Shown here: positions 19,249 to 30,036 of the stretch, piece after piece
Layout of the letters: the number at the start of each line of letters is the position of its first letter
How positions within the stretch are numbered: position 1 is the first letter of the stretch
Origin: Allobosea sp. CRIB-10
Lineage (GTDB): Bacteria; Pseudomonadota; Alphaproteobacteria; Rhizobiales; Beijerinckiaceae
Reading direction: 5' to 3'
NCBI RefSeq assembly: GCF_900112185.1
Contig: NZ_FOKP01000016.1
Span: 1-64,000, forward strand
DNA length: 64,000 nucleotides
The notes under the pieces: generated by a model
The model's database searches: none
Told to the model about the DNA's origin: nothing
What the model saw: the letters and a program-made list of their open reading frames with translations, nothing else
Program-made: the position numbers and the translations under genes

Positions 19249-20199
19249 ATGACCGCCCGCCGCATGAAATCCTTTTCCCTGGCCCCCTTCGCGCTGCTCG
19301 CCGCCCTGACGGCTCTGGGTGGCTGCGTTGCATTGGACAACTACCCCTCCAAGGGCGATGCCCGGCCGCATCCTGGGGTCGAGGCTGCCAGGAGCTATCC
19401 GATCCAGGGCATCGACATCTCGCGCTGGCAGGGCGAGATCGACTGGGCCTCGGTCAAGGCCGCCGGCACGCGCTTCGTCTATATCAAGGCGACCGAGGGC
19501 GGCGATCACATCGATCCGGCCTTCCTCAGGAACTGGGAAGGCGCCCGCCGCGCAGGCATCCCGCGCGGCGCCTACCATTTCGTCTATTGGTGCCGCCCGG
19601 CCCATGAGCAGGCCGTCTGGTTCAAGCAGCACATCCCGAACGATCCCGACGCGTTGCCGCCGGTGCTCGACCTCGAATGGAACGGCCACTCCAAGACCTG
19701 CCCGAAGAAGGTCGAGCGCTCGCTGGCGCTGGAGAAGATCCGGCTGATGCTGACCGAACTCGAGCAGCTCACCGGCAAGAAGCCGGTGATCTACACCGAC
19801 ATCACCTTCCACAAGGACATCCTGGAAGGCGAGTTCAACGACTACCCCTACTGGATCCGCTCGACCGCTGCGAAACCCGAGGTCCGCTACCACAACCGGC
19901 CCTGGGCCTTCTGGCAGTTCACCACCACCGGCCGCATTCCCGGTATCAAGGGCGATGTCGACCGCAATGCCTTCTATGGCAATGAGGGCGAGTTCGCGGG
20001 CTGGCGCGAGGGCCGTTTCGACATCGGCACCAGGACCTGGACCCGCGAGCGCAAGGTGCCACCGCAACCGAGCCCGGGCCCCGAGCACACGCCGGTAGCG
20101 ACCATGCCGGGCGCCAGCAGGACGGTGGCCGCAGCTGCCTTCCAGCCGGCGCCGCTCGGCCAGGTCGTCGAGGACGAGACGACGCCGGAATCCGAGTGA
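19249..20199 (+). CDS. GH25-family lysozyme, predicted lipoprotein
   Basis: 316 residues. N-terminal hydrophobic leader ending in lipobox LGGC, then a GH25 muramidase barrel: GIDISRWQGEIDW with the first catalytic Asp, and VLDLEWNG with the D-x-E acid pair. ATEGG and GAYHFVYWCRP strands are intact, so an active N-acetylmuramidase is predicted in the envelope. The last 60 residues are a low-complexity proline/alanine tail. A close paralogue lies 0.8 kb downstream. Confidence 0.9.
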   Translation: MTARRMKSFSLAPFALLAALTALGGCVALDNYPSKGDARPHPGVEAARSYPIQGIDISRWQGEIDWASVKAAGTRFVYIKATEGGDHIDPAFLRNWEGARRAGIPRGAYHFVYWCRPAHEQAVWFKQHIPNDPDALPPVLDLEWNGHSKTCPKKVERSLALEKIRLMLTELEQLTGKKPVIYTDITFHKDILEGEFNDYPYWIRSTAAKPEVRYHNRPWAFWQFTTTGRIPGIKGDVDRNAFYGNEGEFAGWREGRFDIGTRTWTRERKVPPQPSPGPEHTPVATMPGASRTVAAAAFQPAPLGQVVEDETTPESE

Positions 20200-20203
20200 G
20201 CGC

Positions 20204-20923
20204 CTATCCGCGCGGCACCCTGGCGCGCGCCAGCCCGAGCCCGACGAAATAGCAGGCCGCCAAGGCAAGGCCGGCCTTGCTCCAGATATCCGGCACCATG
20301 CCCTGCCAGAGCGTCGCCCCCGCCGCGATCGCCCATACCCCCAGCATCGCCATTGTCAGCCCGCGCCAGCGCCGCACGCGCACCGGGTGCACGAACACGA
20401 CCGGCAGGAACATCAGCGCGGTCGCGATCATGATGACCGCCAGCGCCAGCGAGGACGGCGGCGCGAAGGCGACGATGTAGAACACGACGATGTTCCAGAC
20501 CGCCGGGAAGCCGCGGAACCACCAGTCATCGGTCTTCATGCCGGTGTCGGCGAAATAGAGCGCGCTCGCCAACGTCACGACGAGACCGGCGATCACGCCA
20601 TAGGGCTGCGTCATCACCTCCGGCCGCAGCAGCATCGCCGCCGGCACGAAGACATAGGTGACGAAATCGACGACGAGGTCGAGCTGCGCTCCGTCATAAC
20701 GCCGCGCCCGCTCCGTCACGGCGAAGCGCCGTGCCAGCGGCCCGTCGACCGCATCGACCACCAGCGCCACGCCGAGCCAGACGAAAGCCTGGGTGAGATC
20801 GCCCGTGAACACCGCCTGCAACGCCAGGAAGCCGAGCGCGGCACCGAGTGCGGTCAGCACATGCACACCATAGGCCAGGATCTTGCTGCCTTTGCCTTCC
20901 CCCTCTCCGCCGGAATCGTCCAT
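20204..20923 (-). CDS. pcs: Phosphatidylcholine synthase
   Basis: 239 residues, about eight hydrophobic segments. CDP-alcohol phosphotransferase signature D-x2-DG-x2-AR-x8-G-x3-D-x3-D is seen from DAVDGPLARR to LDLVVD near residues 57-85. The overall sequence (HVLTALGAALGFLALQA opening, DTGMKTDDWWFRGFPAVWN) matches Pcs, which condenses choline with CDP-diacylglycerol in one step in the inner membrane, a route found in host-associated and soil alphaproteobacteria. It lies on the opposite strand between two GH25 genes; 4 bp separate its stop from the first. Confidence 0.9.
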   Translation of the reverse strand: MDDSGGEGEGKGSKILAYGVHVLTALGAALGFLALQAVFTGDLTQAFVWLGVALVVDAVDGPLARRFAVTERARRYDGAQLDLVVDFVTYVFVPAAMLLRPEVMTQPYGVIAGLVVTLASALYFADTGMKTDDWWFRGFPAVWNIVVFYIVAFAPPSSLALAVIMIATALMFLPVVFVHPVRVRRWRGLTMAMLGVWAIAAGATLWQGMVPDIWSKAGLALAACYFVGLGLARARVPRG

Positions 20924-21028
20924 CGCCAGCCTCCCGCCGGTTAACCAAGCCTGAAGCCGGTCGCTCGAATGCTAACCACCTCTTAACCTGGCGGCCGCCT
21001 ATCGTTGTCTCGCGAACAGGAGACAAGC

Positions 21029-22012
21029 ATGGCGCCCCGCGCTGAGACCAGACCAGAAGCGCGGCGCATGGCGAAATCCACCGGTCGGCTGGCGATCTGC
21101 GCCCTGCTCGGCCTGTTCGGCGCCGAGCCGGCCTTGGCGCTCTATCCCAAGAAAGGCGATTCGGACCCCCATGGCGGCGTACGCGATGCGCGCCGCCGCG
21201 TCATCCAGGGCATCGACGTCTCGCGCTGGCAGGACGAGATCGACTGGCAGAAGGTCAAGGACGCCGGCACCCGCTTCGCCTTCATCAAGGCGACCGAGGG
21301 CGGCGACCATCTCGACCCGATGTTCCGCAAGAACTGGGCCGGGGCGAAGGCGGCCGGCGTGCCGCGCGGCGCCTACCATTTCGTCTACTGGTGCCGCCCG
21401 GCCAAGGACCAGGTTCGCTGGTTCAGGCGCCACATCCCGCGTGATCCCGACGCCCTGCCGCCGGTGCTCGACGTCGAGTGGAACGGCGAATCCGCCAAAT
21501 GCGGCAAGAAGATCCCGCGCGAGAAGGCGCTCGCCAAGATCCGCGAGATGCTGAAGGGCCTGCAGGAGCACACCGGCAAGAAGCCGATCATCTATACCGA
21601 CATCACCTTCCACGAGGACGTGCTGGAAGGGCAGTTCAACGACCATCCCTACTGGCTGCGCTCGACCGCCGCTCCGCTGCACCACCGCTATGAGCGCAAG
21701 CAGTGGGAGTTCTGGCAATTCACCACCACCGGCCGCGTTCCCGGCATCACCGGCGATGTCGACCGCAACGCCTTCTTCGGCTCCGAGCACGAATTCGCCG
21801 CCTGGCGCGACGGCCGCTATGACATCGGCGCCCGCAAATGGCGTGGCGGCGAGCCCAAGGTCGCGACCACGCCCAAGCCGCCGGCCACCCCGGCCGGCCT
21901 GCGCACGCCGAAGGCAGCTGGCGCCACGCCGCTCAAATTCCTGCCGCCGGGCAGGATCCCGCGCTCGGCGCGCGCCGAGGTTGCGACCACCGGATCGATC
22001 GCCCGAGACTGA
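21029..22012 (+). CDS. GH25-family lysozyme, secreted paralogue
   Basis: 327 residues from ATG at 21029 (AGGAG six bases upstream). Signal-type leader ending in ALALYPKKGD, with no lipobox cysteine, then the same GH25 core as the upstream gene: GIDVSRWQDEIDW and VLDVEWNG catalytic strands and an almost identical FWQFTTTGRVPGITGDVDRN segment. The tail is proline/alanine-rich. Predicted periplasmic or secreted muramidase. Divergent from pcs by 105 bp. Clearly a duplication of the 19.2-kb gene. Confidence 0.9.
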   Translation: MAPRAETRPEARRMAKSTGRLAICALLGLFGAEPALALYPKKGDSDPHGGVRDARRRVIQGIDVSRWQDEIDWQKVKDAGTRFAFIKATEGGDHLDPMFRKNWAGAKAAGVPRGAYHFVYWCRPAKDQVRWFRRHIPRDPDALPPVLDVEWNGESAKCGKKIPREKALAKIREMLKGLQEHTGKKPIIYTDITFHEDVLEGQFNDHPYWLRSTAAPLHHRYERKQWEFWQFTTTGRVPGITGDVDRNAFFGSEHEFAAWRDGRYDIGARKWRGGEPKVATTPKPPATPAGLRTPKAAGATPLKFLPPGRIPRSARAEVATTGSIARD

Positions 22013-22078
22013 CGCCGTCGCAAAACCGTCATCTGCCGGTGCTGATGCAGACGGATGTTTCTTTGAATTGGACGCCCC

Positions 22079-23080
22079 GTGCCGCTCCCGCCGGATATCC
22101 AGTCGCAGACCGGCATCGTCTGGGCCTATCGCTTCGCCGCCGACGGCACGCCGACGCTGATGCCGCGCAACGAAGCGCCGACGCTCACGCCGGAAGACGG
22201 TTTCGTCTGGCTGCACCTCGACCTCGTTCACACCAGGGCGCAGGCCTGGATCGACGAGCGCAAGGAGCTGCCTCCGGCGGCGCGTGAGCTCCTGCTCTCG
22301 CGCGAGACGCATCAGCGGCTCGACCATACCGGCAGCCTGGTCTGGGGCATCGCCCATGACCTGACCCGCGACATAGTCGACCGCACCGACACGATCGGGA
22401 CGCTGGCCTGGGCCGTCGGCGAGCGCTTCCTTTTGACCGGACGGCGCGAGGCGCTGCAATCGGTGCGCAAGGCGGTCGAGGCGCTCAATGCCGGCGAGCG
22501 GATCGCTTCGCCGGCCGAGCTCTTCGAGCATCTGATCGAATATCTGATCGACGACGTCACCGACGCGGTCGTCAGGCTCTCGGACGAGACCGACAGCGTC
22601 GAGGACCAGATCCTGCTCGACCGGCTCGAGGACGGCCCGCAGCGGGTCGGCGCCGTGCGCCGCTCGGCCGTGCAGCTGCACCGCCAGCTCGCCGGTCTGC
22701 ACCTGCTGTTCCGGCGTTTCGCCGAGACGCCTTCCGGACGCTCGGCGCCGGAAGCGGTGCGGGCGAGCGCGCTGCGGCTGCTGCTGCGGGTCGACACGCT
22801 GCGCCAGGACATCCAGTCGGTACAGGACCGCGCCCGCCTGCTCCAGGACGAGATCGCCGTGCGCTCGGCCAACCAGACCAACCGGCAGCTTTATGTGCTC
22901 TCCATCCTGACGGCGCTGTTCCTGCCGGCGACCTTCATCACCGGCCTGTTCGGCATCAATGTGAAGGGATTGCCCTGGGTTGAATGGGACCTCGGCGCCG
23001 GCTTCGTCGCCCTCGCCTGCCTCGCCGCCTCGATGCTGACCCTGTTCCTGCTCAGGCGGCGCGGGGTGATCGGGCGGTAG
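22079..23080 (+). CDS. CorA-superfamily transporter, ZntB-like
   Basis: 333 residues starting at GTG 22079. Large soluble N-terminal funnel (about 1-265, with a long coiled helix around 165-260), then two C-terminal transmembrane helices separated by a short loop. The pore motif reads GIN in FITGLFGINVKGLPW rather than the GMN of magnesium channels, which fits ZntB-type zinc transporters. Inner membrane, pentameric by family. Ends with a basic tail. Confidence 0.88.
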   Translation: MPLPPDIQSQTGIVWAYRFAADGTPTLMPRNEAPTLTPEDGFVWLHLDLVHTRAQAWIDERKELPPAARELLLSRETHQRLDHTGSLVWGIAHDLTRDIVDRTDTIGTLAWAVGERFLLTGRREALQSVRKAVEALNAGERIASPAELFEHLIEYLIDDVTDAVVRLSDETDSVEDQILLDRLEDGPQRVGAVRRSAVQLHRQLAGLHLLFRRFAETPSGRSAPEAVRASALRLLLRVDTLRQDIQSVQDRARLLQDEIAVRSANQTNRQLYVLSILTALFLPATFITGLFGINVKGLPWVEWDLGAGFVALACLAASMLTLFLLRRRGVIGR

Positions 23081-23369
23081 GGCAGACGGCGAGCCTGCGG
23101 CTCTGGCTACGCGACGCGAACAATCTCATCCTCGCGGCATGGAACCCGTAGATCGCTGCCACGCGGCGCTCACTGACTCGGCATCAGGCGTACCCGATCG
23201 ACGTGCTCGACTCACCATCGGACATCACCTACCGTCACCAGGCACGAATTTGTACGCAGGCACGGTGCGAGACGACGCCGGAAGCGACAGCAAGTACAGC
23301 GATTTGCCGGATAATGATTTTACTCGGGAGACAGGACCGCCTGCGGCGCGCGTAATCTTGGAGGAACCA

Positions 23370-23855
23370 ATGTATACTTTGGCTGGATGCATCGAAAACC
23401 GATCACTCCTTGGCATATATTGCGCCTACTCGGCTCCAAACCCTAATGGCGGCGACGATATTTGGAAGGTTTCAATACTCAATCCAGGCCGGGCTTCCGA
23501 TGGAGTTGATATTGATTACATTCGTACAACAGACGACAGGAACTATCTCTGTTGGGCCGGGGGGTTCGGCGGAATTGTCAAAAACCCTGCCTGGAAATCG
23601 AACAACTGGATTAAAGTTCGTCAACTCGTGACGACGGAAATTCAACTTGATCGAAACCGACCAAAACTTGGCTTTCTCTATATGATGGTTACCATCTTCG
23701 GCACGCCCGCAGACGCATTGCGGGAAGCGAAATCATATGATGGCGGCTGGAGAGAAGCATCTCGCGGAACAGCTGCCGTTAAAGGCGCAATTTCAGAATG
23801 GGAAGATTTGATCAAAAACGGACCGATTTCACAATTGCCGACTCGATATCTTTAG
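23370..23855 (+). CDS. Hypothetical protein in AT-rich patch
   Basis: 161 residues from the ATG at 23370, which has a textbook GGAGG five bases upstream. The frame is open back to 23139, so a 238-residue version is possible. The sequence is mixed alpha/beta-like with several W, N and D residues (NYLCWAGGFGGIV, FLYMMVTIFGTP), with no signal peptide in the short form. Base composition is clearly more AT-rich than the neighbours, suggesting transfer. Convergent with the OmpA/hydrolase gene, stops 45 bp apart. No family recognised. Confidence 0.6.
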   Translation: MYTLAGCIENRSLLGIYCAYSAPNPNGGDDIWKVSILNPGRASDGVDIDYIRTTDDRNYLCWAGGFGGIVKNPAWKSNNWIKVRQLVTTEIQLDRNRPKLGFLYMMVTIFGTPADALREAKSYDGGWREASRGTAAVKGAISEWEDLIKNGPISQLPTRYL

Positions 23856-23900
23856 ATCGCGACATGATCCAACGAATCATAGCGCTCGATCCGAGGACGC

Positions 23901-25016
23901 TCACGGTTTCTTTGTGAGCGTATCGGCACGATCCAGAACTGAGACTATGCTGTCATGAATCTTCGGTTGCGCCAGCTTCGAACAGTCACGGTGCATATCG
24001 TTTACATCCGTACTGATGATCGAAATTGTCAAATCAACATCGACCATTCCGTCAATCGAGCCATGAATTTCCTTTTGATCCATTTTACTACTGTATATTG
24101 TGACATTTCTGAACAATAGATCTTCTTTGTCATTACCTTTGGTTTGAAAAAAATTCTGCGTTTGACCGGCAGCTATTTTTCCCGCATTGAATGCGGGGGT
24201 TGGAAGCTTGGCCGTTCCTTTCGGAAAGGTCATCGGTCTGGCGTCAGGAGGGAAGAACGCCGCGTCCGAGACCGCGAGATAGGTGATGCCGAAACCCGCT
24301 GCATCCATCTCCTGTGCCATCTCGATCGCATTGCGACCGCCGGAACTCGCCCCGAAAATGCAGACCACACCGAGATCGTCGGCGCCGCGCAGCTTCCGGA
24401 TCTCATCCAAAAGATCGGAGCGGGTTTTGGCGGTAGCTTTTCCGAATCCTGTCGTCTGGTGGCCGAGCCGGTGAAGCTTACGGTTCGGCAAGGCCTTGTA
24501 TTTCTGAGCAGTTGCAATCACCTTATCGGGGACCACATTGTCCGGATCTATTTTCTTTGGATTATCAAGAACGCCGGAAAATCGAACAATGAAATCGGCA
24601 ATGTTCTTTTGCGGCGCCGGTTTTGGCGGTGCTTTTTGGATCTGAATGATCACGCCGCGAAAAGTCTCGTCATTGGTATCGTTCTTGATGCCTGCGCCGC
24701 GCGCCAAGGCTTCGCCATGCCCGGAAGACCCGATCAGAGTGAATTTGTTCGGAGACTCTTTGCGGAGAAAATCGAGAACATTAGCGACACGGCGATCCGA
24801 CAGAGCGATGTTGTGCTCGTCTGAGCCGGTCGTATCCGTTATCCCCTGGATCGCAATGCTGGCTCCTGCTTTGAGTTCGGAGACGACATTGCGCCGCAGG
24901 AAGGTTTGATGCTCGCTCTTCAGCTGGTCCCCGTCGATGTCGAAGTTGAAGATCAGAAATCCGTCGAATCCCGACAGGGGGCGCCCCTTGCCTGGCCCGG
25001 TTGGCTTTGCTGCCAT
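23901..25016 (-). CDS. OmpA-like domain fused to alpha/beta-hydrolase-like domain
   Basis: 371 residues from ATG at 25016. Residues about 20-130 match the OmpA C-terminal peptidoglycan-binding fold: FDIDGDQL, then IQGITDTTGSDEHNIALSDR and RVANVLDFL. A proline/lysine linker (KAPPKPAPQK) leads to a second domain with CIFGASSGGRNAIEMAQEM, a nucleophile-elbow-like GxSxG after a beta strand, typical of lipase-like folds. No signal peptide is visible. AT-richer than its surroundings. Domain order (OmpA first) and absent signal are unusual. Function unknown; envelope-directed esterase or effector are possibilities. Confidence 0.7.
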   Translation of the reverse strand: MAAKPTGPGKGRPLSGFDGFLIFNFDIDGDQLKSEHQTFLRRNVVSELKAGASIAIQGITDTTGSDEHNIALSDRRVANVLDFLRKESPNKFTLIGSSGHGEALARGAGIKNDTNDETFRGVIIQIQKAPPKPAPQKNIADFIVRFSGVLDNPKKIDPDNVVPDKVIATAQKYKALPNRKLHRLGHQTTGFGKATAKTRSDLLDEIRKLRGADDLGVVCIFGASSGGRNAIEMAQEMDAAGFGITYLAVSDAAFFPPDARPMTFPKGTAKLPTPAFNAGKIAAGQTQNFFQTKGNDKEDLLFRNVTIYSSKMDQKEIHGSIDGMVDVDLTISIISTDVNDMHRDCSKLAQPKIHDSIVSVLDRADTLTKKP

Positions 25017-25337
25017 CGTCGTACCCTGCGGAAGATGCGGGATTGGGCAATTCAAATCGGTGGCCGGCATAGGCAGACGGCGACTATGTGAGGACGCAGA
25101 CGCGAAGTAAACTGCAAGCGCGCCCTGCAAACGGCCGTTCGGCGCAGCCATTGGCGGGCGAACTCGGTACAACCCAGTCGGCACAACGCAGAAGGCTTCT
25201 GCGGGCGCGTCACAGCTTTGCCATGCCGATGCGAGCATGGGCATCCGCGCAGGGCGGAGATCGAGTCTCACCCGCTGACTTGGCCGCCAACCGCGCTATA
25301 ACCGGGCAAACGCTCCGATCCGAGCCGGGAGGACATC
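25017..25337. other. Intergenic region upstream of divergent genes
   Basis: About 320 bp between the OmpA/hydrolase start and isovaleryl-CoA dehydrogenase. Open frames here are extensions or shadows. It must hold both promoters, but I see no clear dyad, riboswitch or terminator. GGGAGG lies just before the dehydrogenase ATG. Confidence 0.5.
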
Positions 25338-26510
25338 ATGCTCGCCAACGCGCCCCGCCCCTTCAATTTCGACCTCGGCGAGACCGCCGACGCGATCCGC
25401 GACACCGTCCATGCCTTCGCGCAGGAGAAGATCGCCCCGCGCGCCGAGGAGATCGACCGAACCAACCAGTTCCCGCGCGATCTCTGGCCTGAGATGGGTG
25501 CGCTCGGCCTGCACGGCATCACCGTCCCGGAGGAATATGGCGGCGCCGGCCTCGGCTATCTCGAGCATTGCGTCGCGATCGAGGAGGTCAGCCGCGCCTC
25601 CGCCTCGGTCGGCCTCAGCTATGGCGCCCACTCCAATCTCTGCGTCAACCAGATCGCTCGCAACGGCAACGATGCGCAAAAGCGGAAGTATCTGCCCAAG
25701 CTGATCTCCGGCGAGCATGTCGGTGCGCTCGCCATGTCGGAGCCGGGCTCGGGCTCCGATGTCGTCTCGATGAAGACCAAGGCGGTCAGGAAGGGTGACC
25801 GCTATGTCCTGACCGGCAACAAGATGTGGATCACCAACGGCCCGATCGCCGAGACTTTGGTGGTCTATGCCAAGACTGATCCGGAAGCCGGTCCCAAGGG
25901 CATCACCGCCTTCCTGATCGAGAAGGGCATGAAGGGTTTCTCGACCCATCAGAAGCTCGACAAGCTCGGCATGCGCGGCTCCGACACCTGCGAGCTCGTC
26001 TTCGAGGACTGCGAGGTTCCCGAGGAGAACGTGCTCGGCTCGGTCGGCCGCGGCGTCAACGTGCTGATGAGCGGGCTCGACTATGAGCGCGTCGTGCTCT
26101 CGGCCGGCCCGCTCGGCATCATGCAGGCGGCGATGGACATCGTCCTGCCCTATATCCACGAGCGCAAGCAGTTCGGCCAGTCGATCGGCGAGTTCCAGCT
26201 CGTCCAGGGCAAGGTCGCCGACATGTATGTCGCGATGAACTCGTGCAAGGCCTATGTCTACGCCGTCGCCAAGGCCTGCGACCGGGCCGAGACAACCCGC
26301 GAGGACGCCGCCGGCGCCATCCTGATCGCCGCCGAGAAGGCGACGCAGCTCGCCCTCGACGCGATCCAGCTGCTCGGCGGCAACGGCTACATCAACGACT
26401 ACCCGACCGGGCGCCTGCTGCGCGACGCCAAGCTCTACGAGATCGGCGCCGGCACCAGCGAGATCCGCCGCATGCTGATCGGGCGCGAATTGTTCAACAA
26501 GACGAGGTGA
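25338..26510 (+). CDS. ivd: Isovaleryl-CoA dehydrogenase
   Basis: 390 residues, acyl-CoA dehydrogenase fold throughout. [12 protein letters not shown] and KMWITNGP (FAD/substrate sites) and the C-terminal [13 protein letters not shown] are intact. The catalytic glutamate sits at about 250 in [14 protein letters not shown], the helix-G position characteristic of isovaleryl-CoA dehydrogenases rather than the C-terminal position of other ACADs. Oxidises isovaleryl-CoA to 3-methylcrotonyl-CoA, the substrate of MccAB, passing electrons to ETF. RBS GGGAGG. Stands apart from mccA and mccB here. Confidence 0.93.
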   Translation: MLANAPRPFNFDLGETADAIRDTVHAFAQEKIAPRAEEIDRTNQFPRDLWPEMGALGLHGITVPEEYGGAGLGYLEHCVAIEEVSRASASVGLSYGAHSNLCVNQIARNGNDAQKRKYLPKLISGEHVGALAMSEPGSGSDVVSMKTKAVRKGDRYVLTGNKMWITNGPIAETLVVYAKTDPEAGPKGITAFLIEKGMKGFSTHQKLDKLGMRGSDTCELVFEDCEVPEENVLGSVGRGVNVLMSGLDYERVVLSAGPLGIMQAAMDIVLPYIHERKQFGQSIGEFQLVQGKVADMYVAMNSCKAYVYAVAKACDRAETTREDAAGAILIAAEKATQLALDAIQLLGGNGYINDYPTGRLLRDAKLYEIGAGTSEIRRMLIGRELFNKTR

Positions 26511-26525
26511 CGCGCTCGCAGGGCG

Positions 26526-26638
26526 CGTCATGCTCGGGCTTGACCCGAGCATCTCGGGACGAGAAGCCTGCGCGGACAACAAGCGCCCTCCCGTCCTGAG
26601 ATTCTCGGGTCTGCGCTTCGCTCCGCCCGAGAATGACG
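26526..26638. repeat. Two-hairpin intergenic repeat, CGTCATTCTCGGG family (reverse copy)
   Basis: 113 bp bounded by CGTCATGC and GAATGACG. Hairpins ATGCTCGGG/CCCGAGCAT and ATTCTCGGG/CCCGAGAAT. It is the 46562-46669 element read from the other strand, with a different linker. Sits between ivd and the gamma-glutamylcyclotransferase-like gene. Confidence 0.85.
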
Positions 26639-26648
26639 TGGTGCCGAC

Positions 26649-27197
26649 ATGCCCCTCTACTTCGCCTATGGCGCCAATATGGACGTCGCCGGCATGCGCG
26701 AGCGCTGTCCGCGCTCGACGGCGCTCGGCCTCGCCCGCCTGCCGCGCCACCGCTTCATCATCACCACGGACGGCTATGCCTCGGTGCTCCGCGACCCGCG
26801 CGAAAGCGTCCATGGCGTGCTCTGGGATTGCGCGCTCGGCGATATCCGCACGCTCGACAAGTTCGAGGAGCTCGCCAGCGGCCTCTATATCAAGATCAAC
26901 CAGCCGGTCGTGGTCGAGGGTGGCGCCAAGCGCGCGCTGATCTATGTCGGGCGCAGCGCGCAGATCGGAAAGCCCCGCCCAGGCTATCTCGAAAGCGTCA
27001 TCGCCAGCGCCAGAAACTGGGCTTTGCCAGAGACTTACCTTACCGGCATGACTCGCTTTCTGAGCAAGCCGATTCCGGATGGCAAGTCGTTGAATCAGGA
27101 CATGAGCGAACAGCCGCCGGCCGGCCCGGTCGCCGGCGTCAGGCCGCGCGCCGCCGCGCCGAGCTCGGCGATCCGGGCCGGAAAAGCCTCCGAATAG
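26649..27197 (+). CDS. Gamma-glutamylcyclotransferase-like (AIG2/GGCT) protein
   Basis: 182 residues. YGANMD at 7-12 is the conserved YGSN-type substrate loop, and KFEELASGLY carries the putative catalytic glutamate. The fold is a small beta-barrel that cyclises gamma-glutamyl amines in known members, but the true substrate here is unknown. The last 35 residues are a disordered alanine/proline tail. It starts 11 bp after a repeat element. Confidence 0.85.
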   Translation: MPLYFAYGANMDVAGMRERCPRSTALGLARLPRHRFIITTDGYASVLRDPRESVHGVLWDCALGDIRTLDKFEELASGLYIKINQPVVVEGGAKRALIYVGRSAQIGKPRPGYLESVIASARNWALPETYLTGMTRFLSKPIPDGKSLNQDMSEQPPAGPVAGVRPRAAAPSSAIRAGKASE

Positions 27198-27219
27198 TTC
27201 GACTTTCGAAAGATTGACG

Positions 27220-27244
27220 CTCGCGCATGCACGCCATGCGCGAG
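27220..27244. promoter_or_regulatory. Perfect hairpin between GGCT-like and DUF3592-like genes
   Basis: CTCGCGCATG-CACGC-CATGCGCGAG: perfect 10-bp arms with a 5-nt loop, 22 bp after the upstream stop. No T-run follows, so attenuation, RNA end protection or an operator are alternatives to termination. Confidence 0.45.
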
Positions 27245-27341
27245 GCCTTCCTACCTGCGAAAATCGCGCTGGCCCGGACAGGCGGCAGCGTCCGGAGGCA
27301 GCTCCGGGCTCCTTTCTCGAACTGTCTCGATGGAGGCCCCA

Positions 27342-27851
27342 ATGAGCGGAATCGTCGGCTGGATCACCGGCAAGATCAAATGGCTGCTGCTGATCGCAGC
27401 GATTGGAGGACCAGTCCTCGCCTTCTTCAGCTGGCAGGATGGCGAGCGCGTCAGGACGATCGCAGCCAAGGGCATCGAGGCGCAGGCCTCGGTCGAGGGC
27501 GCGACCCGCACCAAGCGCCGCCGCGGCGGCACCAGCTACAGCGTCGACCTCGCCTGGAAGGATGCCACCGGCAAGGATCGCACGGCCGAGAAGATCTCGG
27601 TCTCGACCCAGTTCGCCAACCGCATCATCAGCAACGACAAGCTCACCGTCGATACGCTGAAGATCAAGTATCTGCCGGACGAGCCCGGCAAGGATGCGGT
27701 AATCATCGCCGACGATGCCGCCAAGCAGGCCGACCAGGACAGCGAGATGATCTATGTCGGCGCCGGAGCCGGCGCGATCGGCATCCTCGGCTCGGGCCTG
27801 TTCTTCTTGCTCGGTCGCCGTCGCTCGGACAGCGAAGAGCAGGCCGCCTGA
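27342..27851 (+). CDS. DUF3592-like membrane protein
   Basis: 169 residues from ATG at 27342 with GGAGG five bases upstream. Two transmembrane segments, near 13-32 and 137-157, flank an extracytoplasmic beta-rich domain (KGIEAQASVEGATRTKRR, then YSVDLAWKDATGK, then KIKYLPDEPGKDAVI) as in DUF3592 proteins. Function unknown. Followed by a bidirectional terminator shared with the ABC transporter gene. Confidence 0.7.
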   Translation: MSGIVGWITGKIKWLLLIAAIGGPVLAFFSWQDGERVRTIAAKGIEAQASVEGATRTKRRRGGTSYSVDLAWKDATGKDRTAEKISVSTQFANRIISNDKLTVDTLKIKYLPDEPGKDAVIIADDAAKQADQDSEMIYVGAGAGAIGILGSGLFFLLGRRRSDSEEQAA

Positions 27852-27872
27852 TCGTAACGATCTCGACATGAA

Positions 27873-27896
27873 AAAGGGCCGCTCGCGCGGCCCTTT
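27873..27896. terminator. Bidirectional intrinsic terminator
   Basis: AAAGGGCCGC-TCGC-GCGGCCCTTT, perfect 10-bp arms, with A-rich sequence on the left and TTTCC on the right. Lies between the convergent DUF3592-like gene and the ABC exporter gene. Confidence 0.9.
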
Positions 27897-27910
27897 CCGT
27901 TTGCGTGGGG

Positions 27911-29707
<1,797 letters not shown>

Positions 29708-30036
29708 GAAAGCATCCGGTCCCGAGAGACCGGCTCCAAATTCAGGCGAAGCGCAGCAAAGGCCGCGGCTTCAGAAAACAAGTTTGGAAATGATGGCTCG
29801 GGCCGCCGAAGAGGCGGGCCTCGTGCTGATCCGACCTAGTGGCGGCGGGACCGCATGGCGGGAGCGACGATGGTTGCGAATTCCATTCAGCCCTCCCTTT
29901 CCTGAGTTGGAGCCAAGGCAGGCAAGATGCCCGATGCCCGCCTATTGTGCAAGCCGCGTCCGATGCATGGGGTGGTTGCAACCGAAACCGATCGAACTTC
30001 GCAATGCGGTCACAATGGATCGGGCTGAAGCTTCGG
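29708..30036. other. Non-coding stretch upstream of the ABC exporter
   Basis: About 330 bp between two minus-strand genes. Frames present have poor coding character. No hairpin repeat of the window's families was found. It presumably carries the ABC exporter promoter. Confidence 0.5.

Noticed and set aside
17347-20268. 973-codon minus-strand frame
   Set aside because: Runs antisense through mgtE, a GH25 gene and the tRNA; clearly non-coding despite its length.
25296-27869. 857-codon minus-strand frame
   Set aside because: Antisense to isovaleryl-CoA dehydrogenase and the GGCT-like gene; shadow.
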